From positions 124,001-188,000 of the forward strand of contig CAJUHP010000002.1 of NCBI GenBank assembly GCA_910586125.1: DNA of 64,000 bases. Reading direction: 5' to 3'. Made by a program: the position numbers and the translations under genes. This stretch comes from an uncultured Lachnospiraceae bacterium (lineage in GTDB: Bacteria; Bacillota; Clostridia; Lachnospirales; Lachnospiraceae). The number at the start of each line of letters is the position of its first letter. The stretch's first letter is position 1. The notes beneath the pieces are model-generated. The model searched no databases, was not told where the DNA came from, and saw nothing but the letters and a program-made list of their open reading frames with translations. Below, piece after piece: positions 34,098-42,079 of the stretch.

Positions 34098-35243
34098 TTA
34101 CCACCTGCCTTCAATATAAGCATACGTCTCTTTCTCCGCCTCCAGAATCTTCTCCAGCGACGGATTCCATTTCACCTTGTGCGCCCGCATCGCGTCCTCA
34201 ATGACGTCCACAATTTCCAGATACTTAAGCTTTCCGTTCAGAAAACGGCTGACCGCCCACTCATTGGCCGCATTCAGCACCGTCGGCATGGTTCCCCCCG
34301 TCTCCCCGGCCTCATAGGCCAGTTTCAATCCCCGGAAATTCTCCATATCCGGCTCCTCAAAATGCAGACAGCTTAACTTTTTAAAATCCAGGCGGCCGTT
34401 GTTCAACGGCATTCTCTGCGGATAATTCAAAGCGTAGTGAATCGGCAGGCGCATATCCGGCACCCCGAGCTGGGCGATAATGGAACCATCCTTAAATTCT
34501 ACCATAGAATGAATAATACTCTCCGGCTGCACCACAACCTCAATCTGATTCATCTCCACTCCGAACAGCCACTTGGCCTCGATGACTTCCAGCCCTTTAT
34601 TGACCATGGTGGAGGAGTCAATCGTAATCTTGTGACCCATGGACCAGTTGGGATGCTTTAAGGCCTGCTCCACGGTGATGTCCTTCATCTGTCTGCGTGT
34701 CATGCCCCGAAACGGACCGCCCGACGCAGTCAGCAGAATCCGGCTGATCCGCCGGGGGTTCTCCCCGTTCAGACACTGAAAAATAGCGCTGTGTTCGCTG
34801 TCCACCGGCAAAATCCGGGTGTTGATCATCTTTGCCTTCTTCATAATCAGATGACCGGCCGTCACAAAGGTCTCCTTGTTTGCCAGCGCGATATCCTTGC
34901 CGGCCTCCATGGCCGCAATGGTGGGACGCAGGCCGATCATTCCCACCACAGCCGTCACAACGATCTCCGCATTCTCTTCGGTGGCTGTCTCGATCAACCC
35001 TTCCATACCGCTGACCACCTTCGTCCTGGTATCCGCCACACGGACTTTCAGTTCCTTTGCCTTATCTTCATCCCACATGCAGGCAATCCGGGGTTTAAAC
35101 TCCCGGATTTGCGCCACCATACGGTCCACGTTTCTTGCGGCGGCCAGGCCGGTAATCCGCATATCGCCGCAGGCGCGCACCACATCCAGGGTCTGCATCC
35201 CCACAGAACCGGTAGACCCCAGTATCGAGATCGTTTTCCTCAT
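34098..35243 (-). CDS. dxr: 1-deoxy-D-xylulose 5-phosphate reductoisomerase
   Basis: Dxr makes MEP from DXP with NADPH, the second step of the MEP pathway. GSTGSVGMQTLDV (about 9-21) binds NADPH; the catalytic region includes VDSEHSAIFQ, TASGGPFR and HPNWSMGHKITIDSSTMVNKGLE-type blocks. The open frame begins with a TTG at 35249, but the ATG at 35243 fits the GAGG site and the family start MRKTISILG, giving 381 residues. Confidence 0.96.
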   Translation of the reverse strand: MRKTISILGSTGSVGMQTLDVVRACGDMRITGLAAARNVDRMVAQIREFKPRIACMWDEDKAKELKVRVADTRTKVVSGMEGLIETATEENAEIVVTAVVGMIGLRPTIAAMEAGKDIALANKETFVTAGHLIMKKAKMINTRILPVDSEHSAIFQCLNGENPRRISRILLTASGGPFRGMTRRQMKDITVEQALKHPNWSMGHKITIDSSTMVNKGLEVIEAKWLFGVEMNQIEVVVQPESIIHSMVEFKDGSIIAQLGVPDMRLPIHYALNYPQRMPLNNGRLDFKKLSCLHFEEPDMENFRGLKLAYEAGETGGTMPTVLNAANEWAVSRFLNGKLKYLEIVDVIEDAMRAHKVKWNPSLEKILEAEKETYAYIEGRW

Positions 35244-35398
35244 ATGCAATGTCCTCTTTTCTCTCTGACGTTATCGTTGCCCTCTGCCTGTCAGGTTATA
35301 CCATCGCGCAGCGTTTTCGGACACACGGATATCCTCCCGCGCATGCCGGCCTTCCGGCACCGCTGTATTTCAGCGATGCGGATACCTGCACCCCGCCT
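35244..35398. other. 155-base spacer inside the cdsA-dxr operon
   Basis: I see no gene. It is unusually long for an operon whose other junctions are mostly a few to tens of bases. It contains two small adjacent stems, TGCCGG-CCTT-CCGGCA and CGCTG-TATTT-CAGCG (within about 35341-35380), and a TGG-TATAAC -10-like element on the minus strand without a -35. Confidence 0.4.
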
Positions 35399-36214
35399 TC
35401 AGGCCAAAAACATCGTCACCCGTATGACCGCATAGATCGCCGGCGCCACAAAGATCACGCTGTCAAACCGGTCCAGAATCCCTCCGTGGCCGGGAATCAG
35501 CGTCCCGTAATCCTTTATGTCAAAGTTTCGCTTGACTGCCGAGGCCGCCAGGTCTCCGATCTGCGAACCGACGGAACCGGCCAGGCAGATCAGTCCGCAG
35601 CCGACCGCCGGCGAAAAGGCGGTATCGGACAACCCCAAGCCCTCTCCAAACACCGCGCCGAACAGCGCGCCCAAAAGGACCGCCCCCGCCACGCCGCCGA
35701 CAGCCCCCTCGACGGATTTCTTCGGACTCAGCTTCGGCGTCAATTTATGACGGCCGCACAGCATCCCCACACAGTAGGCAAAGGTGTCGCAGCCCCAGGA
35801 ACTGATAAAAATCAACAGCACCAAAAGACCGTTGCCGATCCCCCGAATCCGCACCACATAGGACAGCATGACCGCCACATAGAACAGACCAAAAAACGGC
35901 GTGGCAATCTGTTCAAAGCGATAGGCGGGAAACGCCATGACATAGACGATCAAAAGCGCCGTCATATAACCTGCCGCAAAGAGCAAGCTCTCCCACTCAG
36001 GGAACACACACAGAATCACATAGTACAGCAGGGCAAAACCGTAGGATACCATCCCCGGCAGCTTTTTCTCGACTCCCACAATCCGGTTCAGTTCATAAAG
36101 CCCGATCAGGGAAATCAGTCCGATACCTGCCGTCGTGACCAGACCGCCGGGCCAGAGCACCAGAACGGCAACCACTACGATCAGCAGGCTGCTTCTCAGT
36201 CGAATCCAGAACAT
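35399..36214 (-). CDS. cdsA: Phosphatidate cytidylyltransferase CdsA
   Basis: CdsA makes CDP-diacylglycerol, the precursor of all major phospholipids. The 271-residue protein has about eight membrane helices and the C-terminal family signature SxxKR..KD.G...PGHGG..DR.D (here SAVKRNFDIKDYG then GHGGILDRFD). It lies between uppS and dxr, the usual place. Confidence 0.95.
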   Translation of the reverse strand: MFWIRLRSSLLIVVVAVLVLWPGGLVTTAGIGLISLIGLYELNRIVGVEKKLPGMVSYGFALLYYVILCVFPEWESLLFAAGYMTALLIVYVMAFPAYRFEQIATPFFGLFYVAVMLSYVVRIRGIGNGLLVLLIFISSWGCDTFAYCVGMLCGRHKLTPKLSPKKSVEGAVGGVAGAVLLGALFGAVFGEGLGLSDTAFSPAVGCGLICLAGSVGSQIGDLAASAVKRNFDIKDYGTLIPGHGGILDRFDSVIFVAPAIYAVIRVTMFLA

Positions 36215-36241
36215 AACAGGCTCTCCCTTCGCAGAAAACTC

Positions 36242-36952
36242 TTATTTGGCGTTGCCGAAGCGGCGTTCTCTCTTATTATACACCTCAATGGCTTTGACCA
36301 ATTCCTCTTTTTTAAAATCCGGCCACAATACATCGGAAAAATACAGCTCCGAGTAGGCAAGCTGCCACAAAAGAAAATTGGACAGCCGCTCTTCTCCGCT
36401 GGTGCGGATCAGCAGATCCGGGTCCGGCAGTCCTGCCGTATCCAGATAGGAAGAAATCGTCTCCTGCGTCACACATTCCGGTTCTAAAATGCCGTCGCGG
36501 CTGTCCGCCAACATCCGTCTCACACCGCGGCAGATTTCGTCGCGGCTGCCGTAATTGACCGCTATGACAAAGGTCATCCCCGTATTTTTTTCAGTGGTCT
36601 TCTCCAGCGCATGGATTTTGTCTATGATATCCGGGGCAAAGCGGCTGCGCTCGCCTATCATCTTTACCCGCACGTTATTTTCATTTGCAATTTTCAGCAG
36701 GCGCTTGGCGTAGTAGCGGAATAGCTGCATCAGCGCGTCCACCTCATCCCCCGAACGCTTCCAGTTCTCCGTGGAGAACGCGTACACCGTCAGATAGCGG
36801 ATTCCCAGTCTGGCCGCGTCCTCCACCGTTTGTTCCACCACCTTGCAGCCCTCCACATGGCCCATCTTGCGGGGCAGCCCTCTCTTTTTGGCCCAGCGGC
36901 CGTTTCCGTCCATAATAATCGCCACATGGGCCGGTATGATTCTATCTTCCAT
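36242..36952 (-). CDS. uppS: Undecaprenyl diphosphate synthase (cis-prenyltransferase)
   Basis: UppS condenses eight IPP units onto FPP to make the C55 carrier for peptidoglycan and teichoic acid synthesis. The 236-residue protein shows HVAIIMDGNGRWA (9-21, catalytic D15), the LTVYAFSTENWKR block, and the C-terminal DLLIRTSGEERLSNFLLWQ region. Standard position between frr and cdsA. Confidence 0.97.
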   Translation of the reverse strand: MEDRIIPAHVAIIMDGNGRWAKKRGLPRKMGHVEGCKVVEQTVEDAARLGIRYLTVYAFSTENWKRSGDEVDALMQLFRYYAKRLLKIANENNVRVKMIGERSRFAPDIIDKIHALEKTTEKNTGMTFVIAVNYGSRDEICRGVRRMLADSRDGILEPECVTQETISSYLDTAGLPDPDLLIRTSGEERLSNFLLWQLAYSELYFSDVLWPDFKKEELVKAIEVYNKRERRFGNAK

Positions 36953-37032
36953 GCAATCCTCCGGACATGCAGGAGGGCAGGTAGTCGCCTCCTGCCCCCT
37001 GTCTGTAGTTTTCCCGCTTCGATACGATCATC

Positions 37033-37587
37033 CTATACGGTCATGATTTCTTTTGTCTTGGCCTCGACTTCCTTGTCCACCTTTTCAATGAACTTATCCG
37101 TCAGCTTCTGAATTCTCTCTTCTCCCGACTTCTGATCGTCCTCGGTGATCTCGCCGGCCTTATTCATCTTTTTAAAGGTATCGTTGGCGTCGCGGCGGAT
37201 ATTGCGCACCGCCACCTTGGCCGCCTCCCCTTTTTTCTTCACGTCCTTGGCCAGATCCTTGCGGCGTTCCTCGGTCAGCTCCGGAAAGACCAAACGGATC
37301 ACGCGCCCGTCGTTGGTCGGATTGATCCCCAGATCCGATGTGTTGATCGCTTTCTCGATCTCGCGGATCAGGCTCTTCTCCCAGGGCTGAATCTGAATCA
37401 TCCGAGGCTCCGGAACCGAGACATTCGCCACCTGCTGAATACTGCTGGGCGTCCCGTAGTAATCCACGCGAATCCGGTCCAGCACCTTCGGATTGGCGCG
37501 TCCCGCACGAATGGACCCGAACTCCTCCCTCAGTGAATTCAGAGATTTCTCCATCTTTTCCTCATACATCATGATTTTCTCTTCCAC
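37033..37587 (-). CDS. frr: Ribosome recycling factor
   Basis: The 184-residue protein is RRF, which with EF-G splits post-termination ribosomes. Family blocks include IRAGRANPKVLD (about 25-36), YYGTPSSIQQVANVS and the C-terminal VKKKGEAAKVAVRNIRRDAND. Length is exactly typical. It starts 15 bases after pyrH. Confidence 0.98.
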   Translation of the reverse strand: MEEKIMMYEEKMEKSLNSLREEFGSIRAGRANPKVLDRIRVDYYGTPSSIQQVANVSVPEPRMIQIQPWEKSLIREIEKAINTSDLGINPTNDGRVIRLVFPELTEERRKDLAKDVKKKGEAAKVAVRNIRRDANDTFKKMNKAGEITEDDQKSGEERIQKLTDKFIEKVDKEVEAKTKEIMTV

Positions 37588-37601
37588 TGGTTTGTCCTCC
37601 T

Positions 37602-38306
37602 CTATACGGTCACAGTCGTGCCGTTTATTTTTCCTTTTAATGCGTTTGCAATGCTGTTTTCTTCATTTAAGCCAAACACGGCCATCGGCATATGATTCTC
37701 CATACACAGGATGGAAGCCGCCAGATCCATGACGCCAAGCTGCTTGTCCACCACCTCCTGGATGGTGATCGTGTCGTACTTCTTCGCCTGCGGATTGGTT
37801 CTGGGATCGCTGTCATAGACGCCGTCCACCGCCTTTGCCAGCAGAATCTCGTCGGCATCGGTCTCGATCGCCCGCAGAGCCACTCCGGTATCGGTAGAAA
37901 AATACGGGTGGCCCGTTCCCCCGGCAAAAAACACTACCATTTTGTGATCCCAGTACTTCTGCGCCCGGTCTTTGGAAAAAAGCTTCGTCATGCTGCCGCA
38001 GGCAAAGGGTGTCAGCACCTGCGTCTTCATCCCCTCGCTGCGGAACACCTCCGATACATAGATCGCGTTCATCACCGTGGCCAGCATACCGATCTGGTCG
38101 GACTTGGTCCGGTCAATCTCGTTGCCGGTGCGTCCCCGCCAGAAATTGCCTCCGCCGATGACGATCCCGATCTGCACGCCTTCCTCTGCCGCCTCCTTCA
38201 CCTGCCTCGCCACATTTTGCACCGTGGGCAGATCAAAACCGGTCTTCCCCTCCCCGGCCAGCGCTTCCCCGCTCAATTTCAACAGCACACGTCTTGCTCT
38301 CTCCAT
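37602..38306 (-). CDS. pyrH: UMP kinase
   Basis: PyrH phosphorylates UMP to UDP and is a hexamer regulated by GTP and UTP. The 234-residue protein shows the amino-acid-kinase core: LKLSGEALAG (8-17), IVIGGGNFWRG, and FFAGGTGHPYFSTDT. It opens the operon, right after the promoter. In most Clostridia rpsB and tsf precede it; here they do not. Confidence 0.97.
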   Translation of the reverse strand: MERARRVLLKLSGEALAGEGKTGFDLPTVQNVARQVKEAAEEGVQIGIVIGGGNFWRGRTGNEIDRTKSDQIGMLATVMNAIYVSEVFRSEGMKTQVLTPFACGSMTKLFSKDRAQKYWDHKMVVFFAGGTGHPYFSTDTGVALRAIETDADEILLAKAVDGVYDSDPRTNPQAKKYDTITIQEVVDKQLGVMDLAASILCMENHMPMAVFGLNEENSIANALKGKINGTTVTV

Positions 38307-38388
38307 AAATGATTTACCTCGGATTCCTTACATTTTTGTCACATTGGGGACAGACGGGTATGAAAAAAGCCCGCTCCCCGCTTAGGAC

Positions 38389-38417
38389 ATTGTATCACAG
38401 GGAGGGCTGGTTGTAAA
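38389..38417 (-). promoter_or_regulatory. Extended -10 sigma-A promoter of the pyrH-polC operon
   Basis: TTTACA (38412-38417), a 17-base spacer and TACAAT (38389-38394) preceded by TGA, on the minus strand; the pyrH ATG is 83 bases downstream of the -10. Confidence 0.78.
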
Positions 38418-38538
38418 TGGATTCGTTATTACATTTTTCTAAAGCGGGGAGGGAACGCAGATTAAAAGCGCTGACAATCAGAAAACGGTTGGATTTTGTC
38501 CGCTTCCCTTTCCGGCAAACGCCTTTTTTGCTTTCGGA

Positions 38539-38567
38539 TTGACATTCTCTCCTGCGGCGAATATAAT
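38539..38567 (+). promoter_or_regulatory. Perfect-consensus sigma-A promoter of the YprB-like gene
   Basis: TTGACA (38539-38544), a 17-base spacer and TATAAT (38562-38567) match the consensus at all twelve positions, 59 bases before the ATG. Confidence 0.88.
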
Positions 38568-38626
38568 GGAAATACAAAAATGCCCCGCCGGGCCCTTTCG
38601 CCGGATCCCTTGTCAAGGAGCTCTCC

Positions 38627-39757
38627 ATGCTGACCATAACCGACCGCTACGCCGCCTCATTGCCGTACCCCTACCAAAAACTGGGCAGCCCCCCTGGTCT
38701 GCTCTTTTTTGATATTGAAACAACTGGTTTTTCAGCCCGAACTTCTCAGTTGTATCTGATCGGCTCCCTGTTTACAGACGGAACCGTTTTTCATCTGCAG
38801 CAGTGGTTTGCCCAGGAACCTTCCGAGGAAAAGGAGATATTAGCCGCATTCCGCGAGGATCTTCTGACGCGGCCGGACGGATGCCTGCTGCTGCATTTCA
38901 ACGGCAACGGCTTTGACCTGCCGTATCTGCAAAAAAAATATGAGTACTTTTCTCTTCCGTTTCCCCTGGACCGTTTTCAGAGCATGGATCTGTACCGGTC
39001 TCTCTTCCCCTATAAGGCTGTGCTGGGGCTGGTCAGCCTGCGCCAGAAGGCCGTTGAAAACTATCTGCGTCTCACACGGACCGACTCGTTTGACGGCGGG
39101 CAACTGATCGCCGTGTATGAGGATTATCTCCATACCCGCTCAGAACAGGGCCTGAAAGCCCTGCTTCTGCATAACAGCGAGGATGTCCGCAATCTGCCCG
39201 GTCTTCTGGCCGCTCTGAATCTCAGCGATTATATGGAATCGCGCTATTCGCTTGCCGGGCAGAAATATCATACGCTCACCGCGCTGGACGGCGCAAAAAA
39301 AGCCGAACTGCTGATAACGCTTTTCTGCCCGATTTCGCTGCCCCGCCCGATCTCGCTGCGCCTGGACTGCGGCACCTACCTGACCGCCGCCAAAAACAGG
39401 ATCAGTCTGGCGGTTCCGCTTTGCGAACAGACGCTGAAACATTATTTCTCCAATACAAAAGATTATTTTTATCTGCCGGCCGAAGACCGGGCCATACATA
39501 AAAGCGTGGGGATCTATGTGGATAAAGAGCATCGTCAGAGAGCGACGAAAGACAACTGCTATGCGAAAAAGAGCGGCGTCTTTCTCCCCTGCCCCGCCGC
39601 AATGACGTATGAAAAAGAAAGCGCTGCCGTCTTTCACAGAGACCGAAAAGAAAAAACGTTTTATCTGGAATGGATCGGCGAAGAGGAGGCAGAGCAAACG
39701 CTCACCGAAGAATTCTGGAACCATTATGTTCAGGCAATCTGGAAAAGCCGGCGCTGA
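38627..39757 (+). CDS. Ribonuclease H-like DEDD exonuclease domain protein (YprB-like)
   Basis: Residues about 24-190 form a 3'-5' exonuclease fold with FDIETTG (28-34; D29, E31), HFNGNGFDLPYL and a final HNSEDVRNL box, matching the YprB/TTC1275 family of DEDD exonucleases. The C-terminal half (about 200-376) has no domain I recognise and may bind nucleic acid. B. subtilis YprB is encoded beside a helicase (YprA); no such partner is here. A perfect sigma-A promoter and an AAGGAG site precede it. Confidence 0.88.
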   Translation: MLTITDRYAASLPYPYQKLGSPPGLLFFDIETTGFSARTSQLYLIGSLFTDGTVFHLQQWFAQEPSEEKEILAAFREDLLTRPDGCLLLHFNGNGFDLPYLQKKYEYFSLPFPLDRFQSMDLYRSLFPYKAVLGLVSLRQKAVENYLRLTRTDSFDGGQLIAVYEDYLHTRSEQGLKALLLHNSEDVRNLPGLLAALNLSDYMESRYSLAGQKYHTLTALDGAKKAELLITLFCPISLPRPISLRLDCGTYLTAAKNRISLAVPLCEQTLKHYFSNTKDYFYLPAEDRAIHKSVGIYVDKEHRQRATKDNCYAKKSGVFLPCPAAMTYEKESAAVFHRDRKEKTFYLEWIGEEEAEQTLTEEFWNHYVQAIWKSRR

Positions 39758-39766
39758 CCGCCGGCT
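39746..39766 (+). terminator. Weak terminator hairpin at the end of the YprB-like gene
   Basis: An 8-base GC-rich stem, AGCCGGCG with CGCCGGCT over a 5-base loop, overlaps the stop codon and is followed by a pyrimidine-rich tract (CTTGGCTTCCTTCTT) instead of a clean T run. Confidence 0.45.
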
Positions 39767-39786
39767 CTTGGCTTCCTTCTTGCTCT

Positions 39787-40803
39787 CTATACTCCCTTGA
39801 CTGTGATATGTCCGATGGTTCCCTTAAAAGACGCGTCAAACACATGCTGCGTCACCGTTTCCGTGAGCATTCCGTTATGGGCAAAATGCAGATGTCCCCC
39901 ATATACCGCTCTCACCGGACTGTCCGGCGCGTACACCAAATCTAACATCTCCCGCACGTTATCCGTGGTCTGATACAGGGTATCCTCATACCCCCACAAT
40001 AACACCCGATCTTGCCAGACCTCCCTGGAGGCCTGCCGCAGACTCTCATCCACCAGCGAGTCAAACGGCACATGGATAATCAGAATAACCGGTTTCTTTT
40101 CCGCCAAAAGCTGCTTTAGCTGCGAAAGGCCGGTATCCGTAATCTGGCTGGTGCTGTTGCTGATCCCGACCAGAAGAAATTCTTTGAAATCCATATGAAA
40201 AATCTCAGCGTTGCTGTCAATCGTTTTCTCCGCTTCCCGAACGATTTCCTCTGAAAGATCCGGCCAGAAGACGTCGCTGTAATCGTGATCGGCCCGCACA
40301 TACAGAAAAGGCGCCGAAAGCTTTTCACACCCTTCCCTCAGACGGGAAAGATTGGCCTGCGAAAAATAGTCGATCATATCGCCTCCTAAAATCACGGCGT
40401 CCAGAGAAAGCGTGTTGATGGCATCAACCATCTTTTCCCACAGTTCACTGGATTTTACACCATTCGCATCCATGTAACCATTTTCATACCGGTCTAGCGC
40501 CTCCTCCATGGATTCCTCACAGACTTCTTCATTGGGAATCAGGATATGCAGATCGTTGACAAAAACAAAATGGTACTCTTTTTCCAGACCATAGATCTCG
40601 ACAATCTGCTCATCCACGTCAAAGCCGGCTTGCATAAGCTTTTTTACATTCTGTTTTGCCGTATCTTCTGAAAAAATCCCTCCCCACAGATTGCGGCAGC
40701 CAAAAAGAGAGCCGGCAGCAGAAAGGGAAACCGTTCCGGCTATGGCTCCTTTCAGAAAGGTCCGGCGCGACATCCGCCTTCCTAAGTTCCCTTTTGAGGG
40801 CAT
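39787..40803 (-). CDS. Metallophosphoesterase with twin-arginine-like signal
   Basis: The 338-residue protein begins with a Tat-like motif SRRTFLKG (12-19), a hydrophobic stretch and a possible lipobox GSLFGC (Cys36), so it is probably exported. The calcineurin-type core has D84 and H86 (NDLHI), GGDMID (D142, D145), H244 in IHVPFD, and GGHLHF. The usual GNHD box reads ADHD (171-174), with Asp in place of the metal-binding Asn. It may hydrolyse phosphodiesters outside the cell; the substrate is unknown. It has an AGGAGGAG site. Confidence 0.85.
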   Translation of the reverse strand: MPSKGNLGRRMSRRTFLKGAIAGTVSLSAAGSLFGCRNLWGGIFSEDTAKQNVKKLMQAGFDVDEQIVEIYGLEKEYHFVFVNDLHILIPNEEVCEESMEEALDRYENGYMDANGVKSSELWEKMVDAINTLSLDAVILGGDMIDYFSQANLSRLREGCEKLSAPFLYVRADHDYSDVFWPDLSEEIVREAEKTIDSNAEIFHMDFKEFLLVGISNSTSQITDTGLSQLKQLLAEKKPVILIIHVPFDSLVDESLRQASREVWQDRVLLWGYEDTLYQTTDNVREMLDLVYAPDSPVRAVYGGHLHFAHNGMLTETVTQHVFDASFKGTIGHITVKGV

Positions 40804-40901
40804 ATTTGTTCTCCTCCTGTTTTTCTTCTGTATCCTACAAAGATCGGATACCCGGCGCTTTCAGGGCTTCCACCCCCATCGCGCCTCTGCGCCATATGGC
40901 A

Positions 40902-40937
40902 GAAAAAGCCCCCTGTCTCCCGACAAAGGGCTTTTCT
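40902..40937 (-). terminator. Intrinsic terminator of the ispH-rpsA operon
   Basis: On the minus strand a 14-base stem (including two G-U pairs) closes on GGGA and ends in GGGCTTTTTCT. It lies 15 bases after the rpsA stop. Confidence 0.85.
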
Positions 40938-40951
40938 ATGTTCGGCTCTTC

Positions 40952-42079
40952 TTATTCTTCCGTATAGGTATCGTCTGCGTATTCCTCGTCGGAATCGCTG
41001 TATACGGTCTCCTCATCTGCGGGGACATAATTGTCAAGCGCCTTAATGCTCAGGCTGATCTTCTTATCCTCGCCGTTGAAATCCACGACTCTGGCGTCGA
41101 TATACTGACCGATCTTTAAGACGTCGCTGGGCTTCTCCACATGTTCTCTGGAAATCTGCGACACATGAAGCAGAGCGTCAATCCCGGGCTCCAGCTCCAC
41201 AAACGCGCCGAAATCCGTCATGCGGGCCACGCGGCCATTGACAACATTGCCCACCGCGTATTTCTCATCCGCATCCGCCCAGGGATTCGTCTCCGGGAAC
41301 TTGATGCTCAGGGCAATCTTATCTCCGTTGATATCCTTGATAAAAGCTCTCACCTGGTCGCCGGTGTGGAATGCCTTCTTGGGATTCTCCACGCGGCCCC
41401 AGCTCATCTCCGAGATATGAAGCAGGCCGTCGGCTCCGCCCAGATCAATGAACGCGCCGAAATCGGTAACGTTCTTAACCGTACCTTCCACGGTCTGACC
41501 GACCTCGATCCGCTCAAACAGCTCTCTCTGCATCTCTGCCTTTCTGGCTAACAGAAGCTGCTTGCGGCTGCCGATGACGCGGCGCTTTTTGGGATTATAC
41601 TCAATCAGCTCAAACTCAATCTCGGCATCCTTATATTTTTCCAGATCCTTCTCATAGGTATCGGAAATCTGGCTGATGGGAATAAATACTCTCACACCGT
41701 CCAGCATCACGCTCAGGCCGCCGCTCATGATCTGAGATACCTTTGCCGTCAGCACGGTCTTATTCTCAAAAGCCTCCTCCAACATTCTGCTGCCGCGCTC
41801 GGCCTGCAGCTTGCGGGTGGACAGAATCACCTGACCCTCCCCGTCGTTGACCTTCACAACCTTGGCCTCGATGGTGTCTCCTGCATGAACCAGGTCGGTA
41901 AGATCGGCGGAAGAATCGTTGGTGTACTCATTCTTGGGAATGATACCGTCAGACTTGTAACCGATGTCAACAATAATCTCTTCAGGCTTCACGTCAAAGA
42001 CCTTACCAGTTACAACTTCTCCTGTCCGTATTTTTTTCAATGATCCTTCCAATAACTGTTCAAAACTTAATTCCGACAT
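40952..42079 (-). CDS. rpsA: S1-domain protein, ribosomal protein S1-like
   Basis: The 375-residue protein carries four S1 RNA-binding repeats (about 18-87, 104-170, 190-258 and 275-344), the form found in Firmicutes, where E. coli S1 has six. The third is the best conserved (GTVKNVTDFGAFIDLGGADGLLHISEMSWG). The C-terminal tail is acidic (DSDEEYADD). Its start overlaps the 3' end of ispH by 20 bases in another frame, with its own AGGAGG site inside ispH. In several Clostridia IspH and S1 are one fused protein. Confidence 0.93.
   Translation of the reverse strand: MSELSFEQLLEGSLKKIRTGEVVTGKVFDVKPEEIIVDIGYKSDGIIPKNEYTNDSSADLTDLVHAGDTIEAKVVKVNDGEGQVILSTRKLQAERGSRMLEEAFENKTVLTAKVSQIMSGGLSVMLDGVRVFIPISQISDTYEKDLEKYKDAEIEFELIEYNPKKRRVIGSRKQLLLARKAEMQRELFERIEVGQTVEGTVKNVTDFGAFIDLGGADGLLHISEMSWGRVENPKKAFHTGDQVRAFIKDINGDKIALSIKFPETNPWADADEKYAVGNVVNGRVARMTDFGAFVELEPGIDALLHVSQISREHVEKPSDVLKIGQYIDARVVDFNGEDKKISLSIKALDNYVPADEETVYSDSDEEYADDTYTEE

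Larger units (their letters stand above)
38307..38626. other. 320-base divergent regulatory region between pyrH and the YprB-like gene
   Basis: No convincing gene is present. It holds a promoter for each flanking gene (38389-38417 minus, 38539-38567 plus) and a 10-base inverted repeat, CTCCCCGCTT (38374-38383) and AAGCGGGGAG (38442-38451), that brackets the pyrH promoter. An 80-codon minus-strand frame across it is rejected. Confidence 0.6.

Noticed and set aside
38395..38637. 80-codon minus-strand frame between pyrH and the YprB-like gene
   Set aside because: It covers both divergent promoters and has no usable ribosome binding site.
42060..42079. Frameshift in a fused ispH-rpsA gene
   Set aside because: Both genes end and start cleanly, and rpsA has its own correctly placed AGGAGG, so a sequencing or mutational frameshift is not needed.
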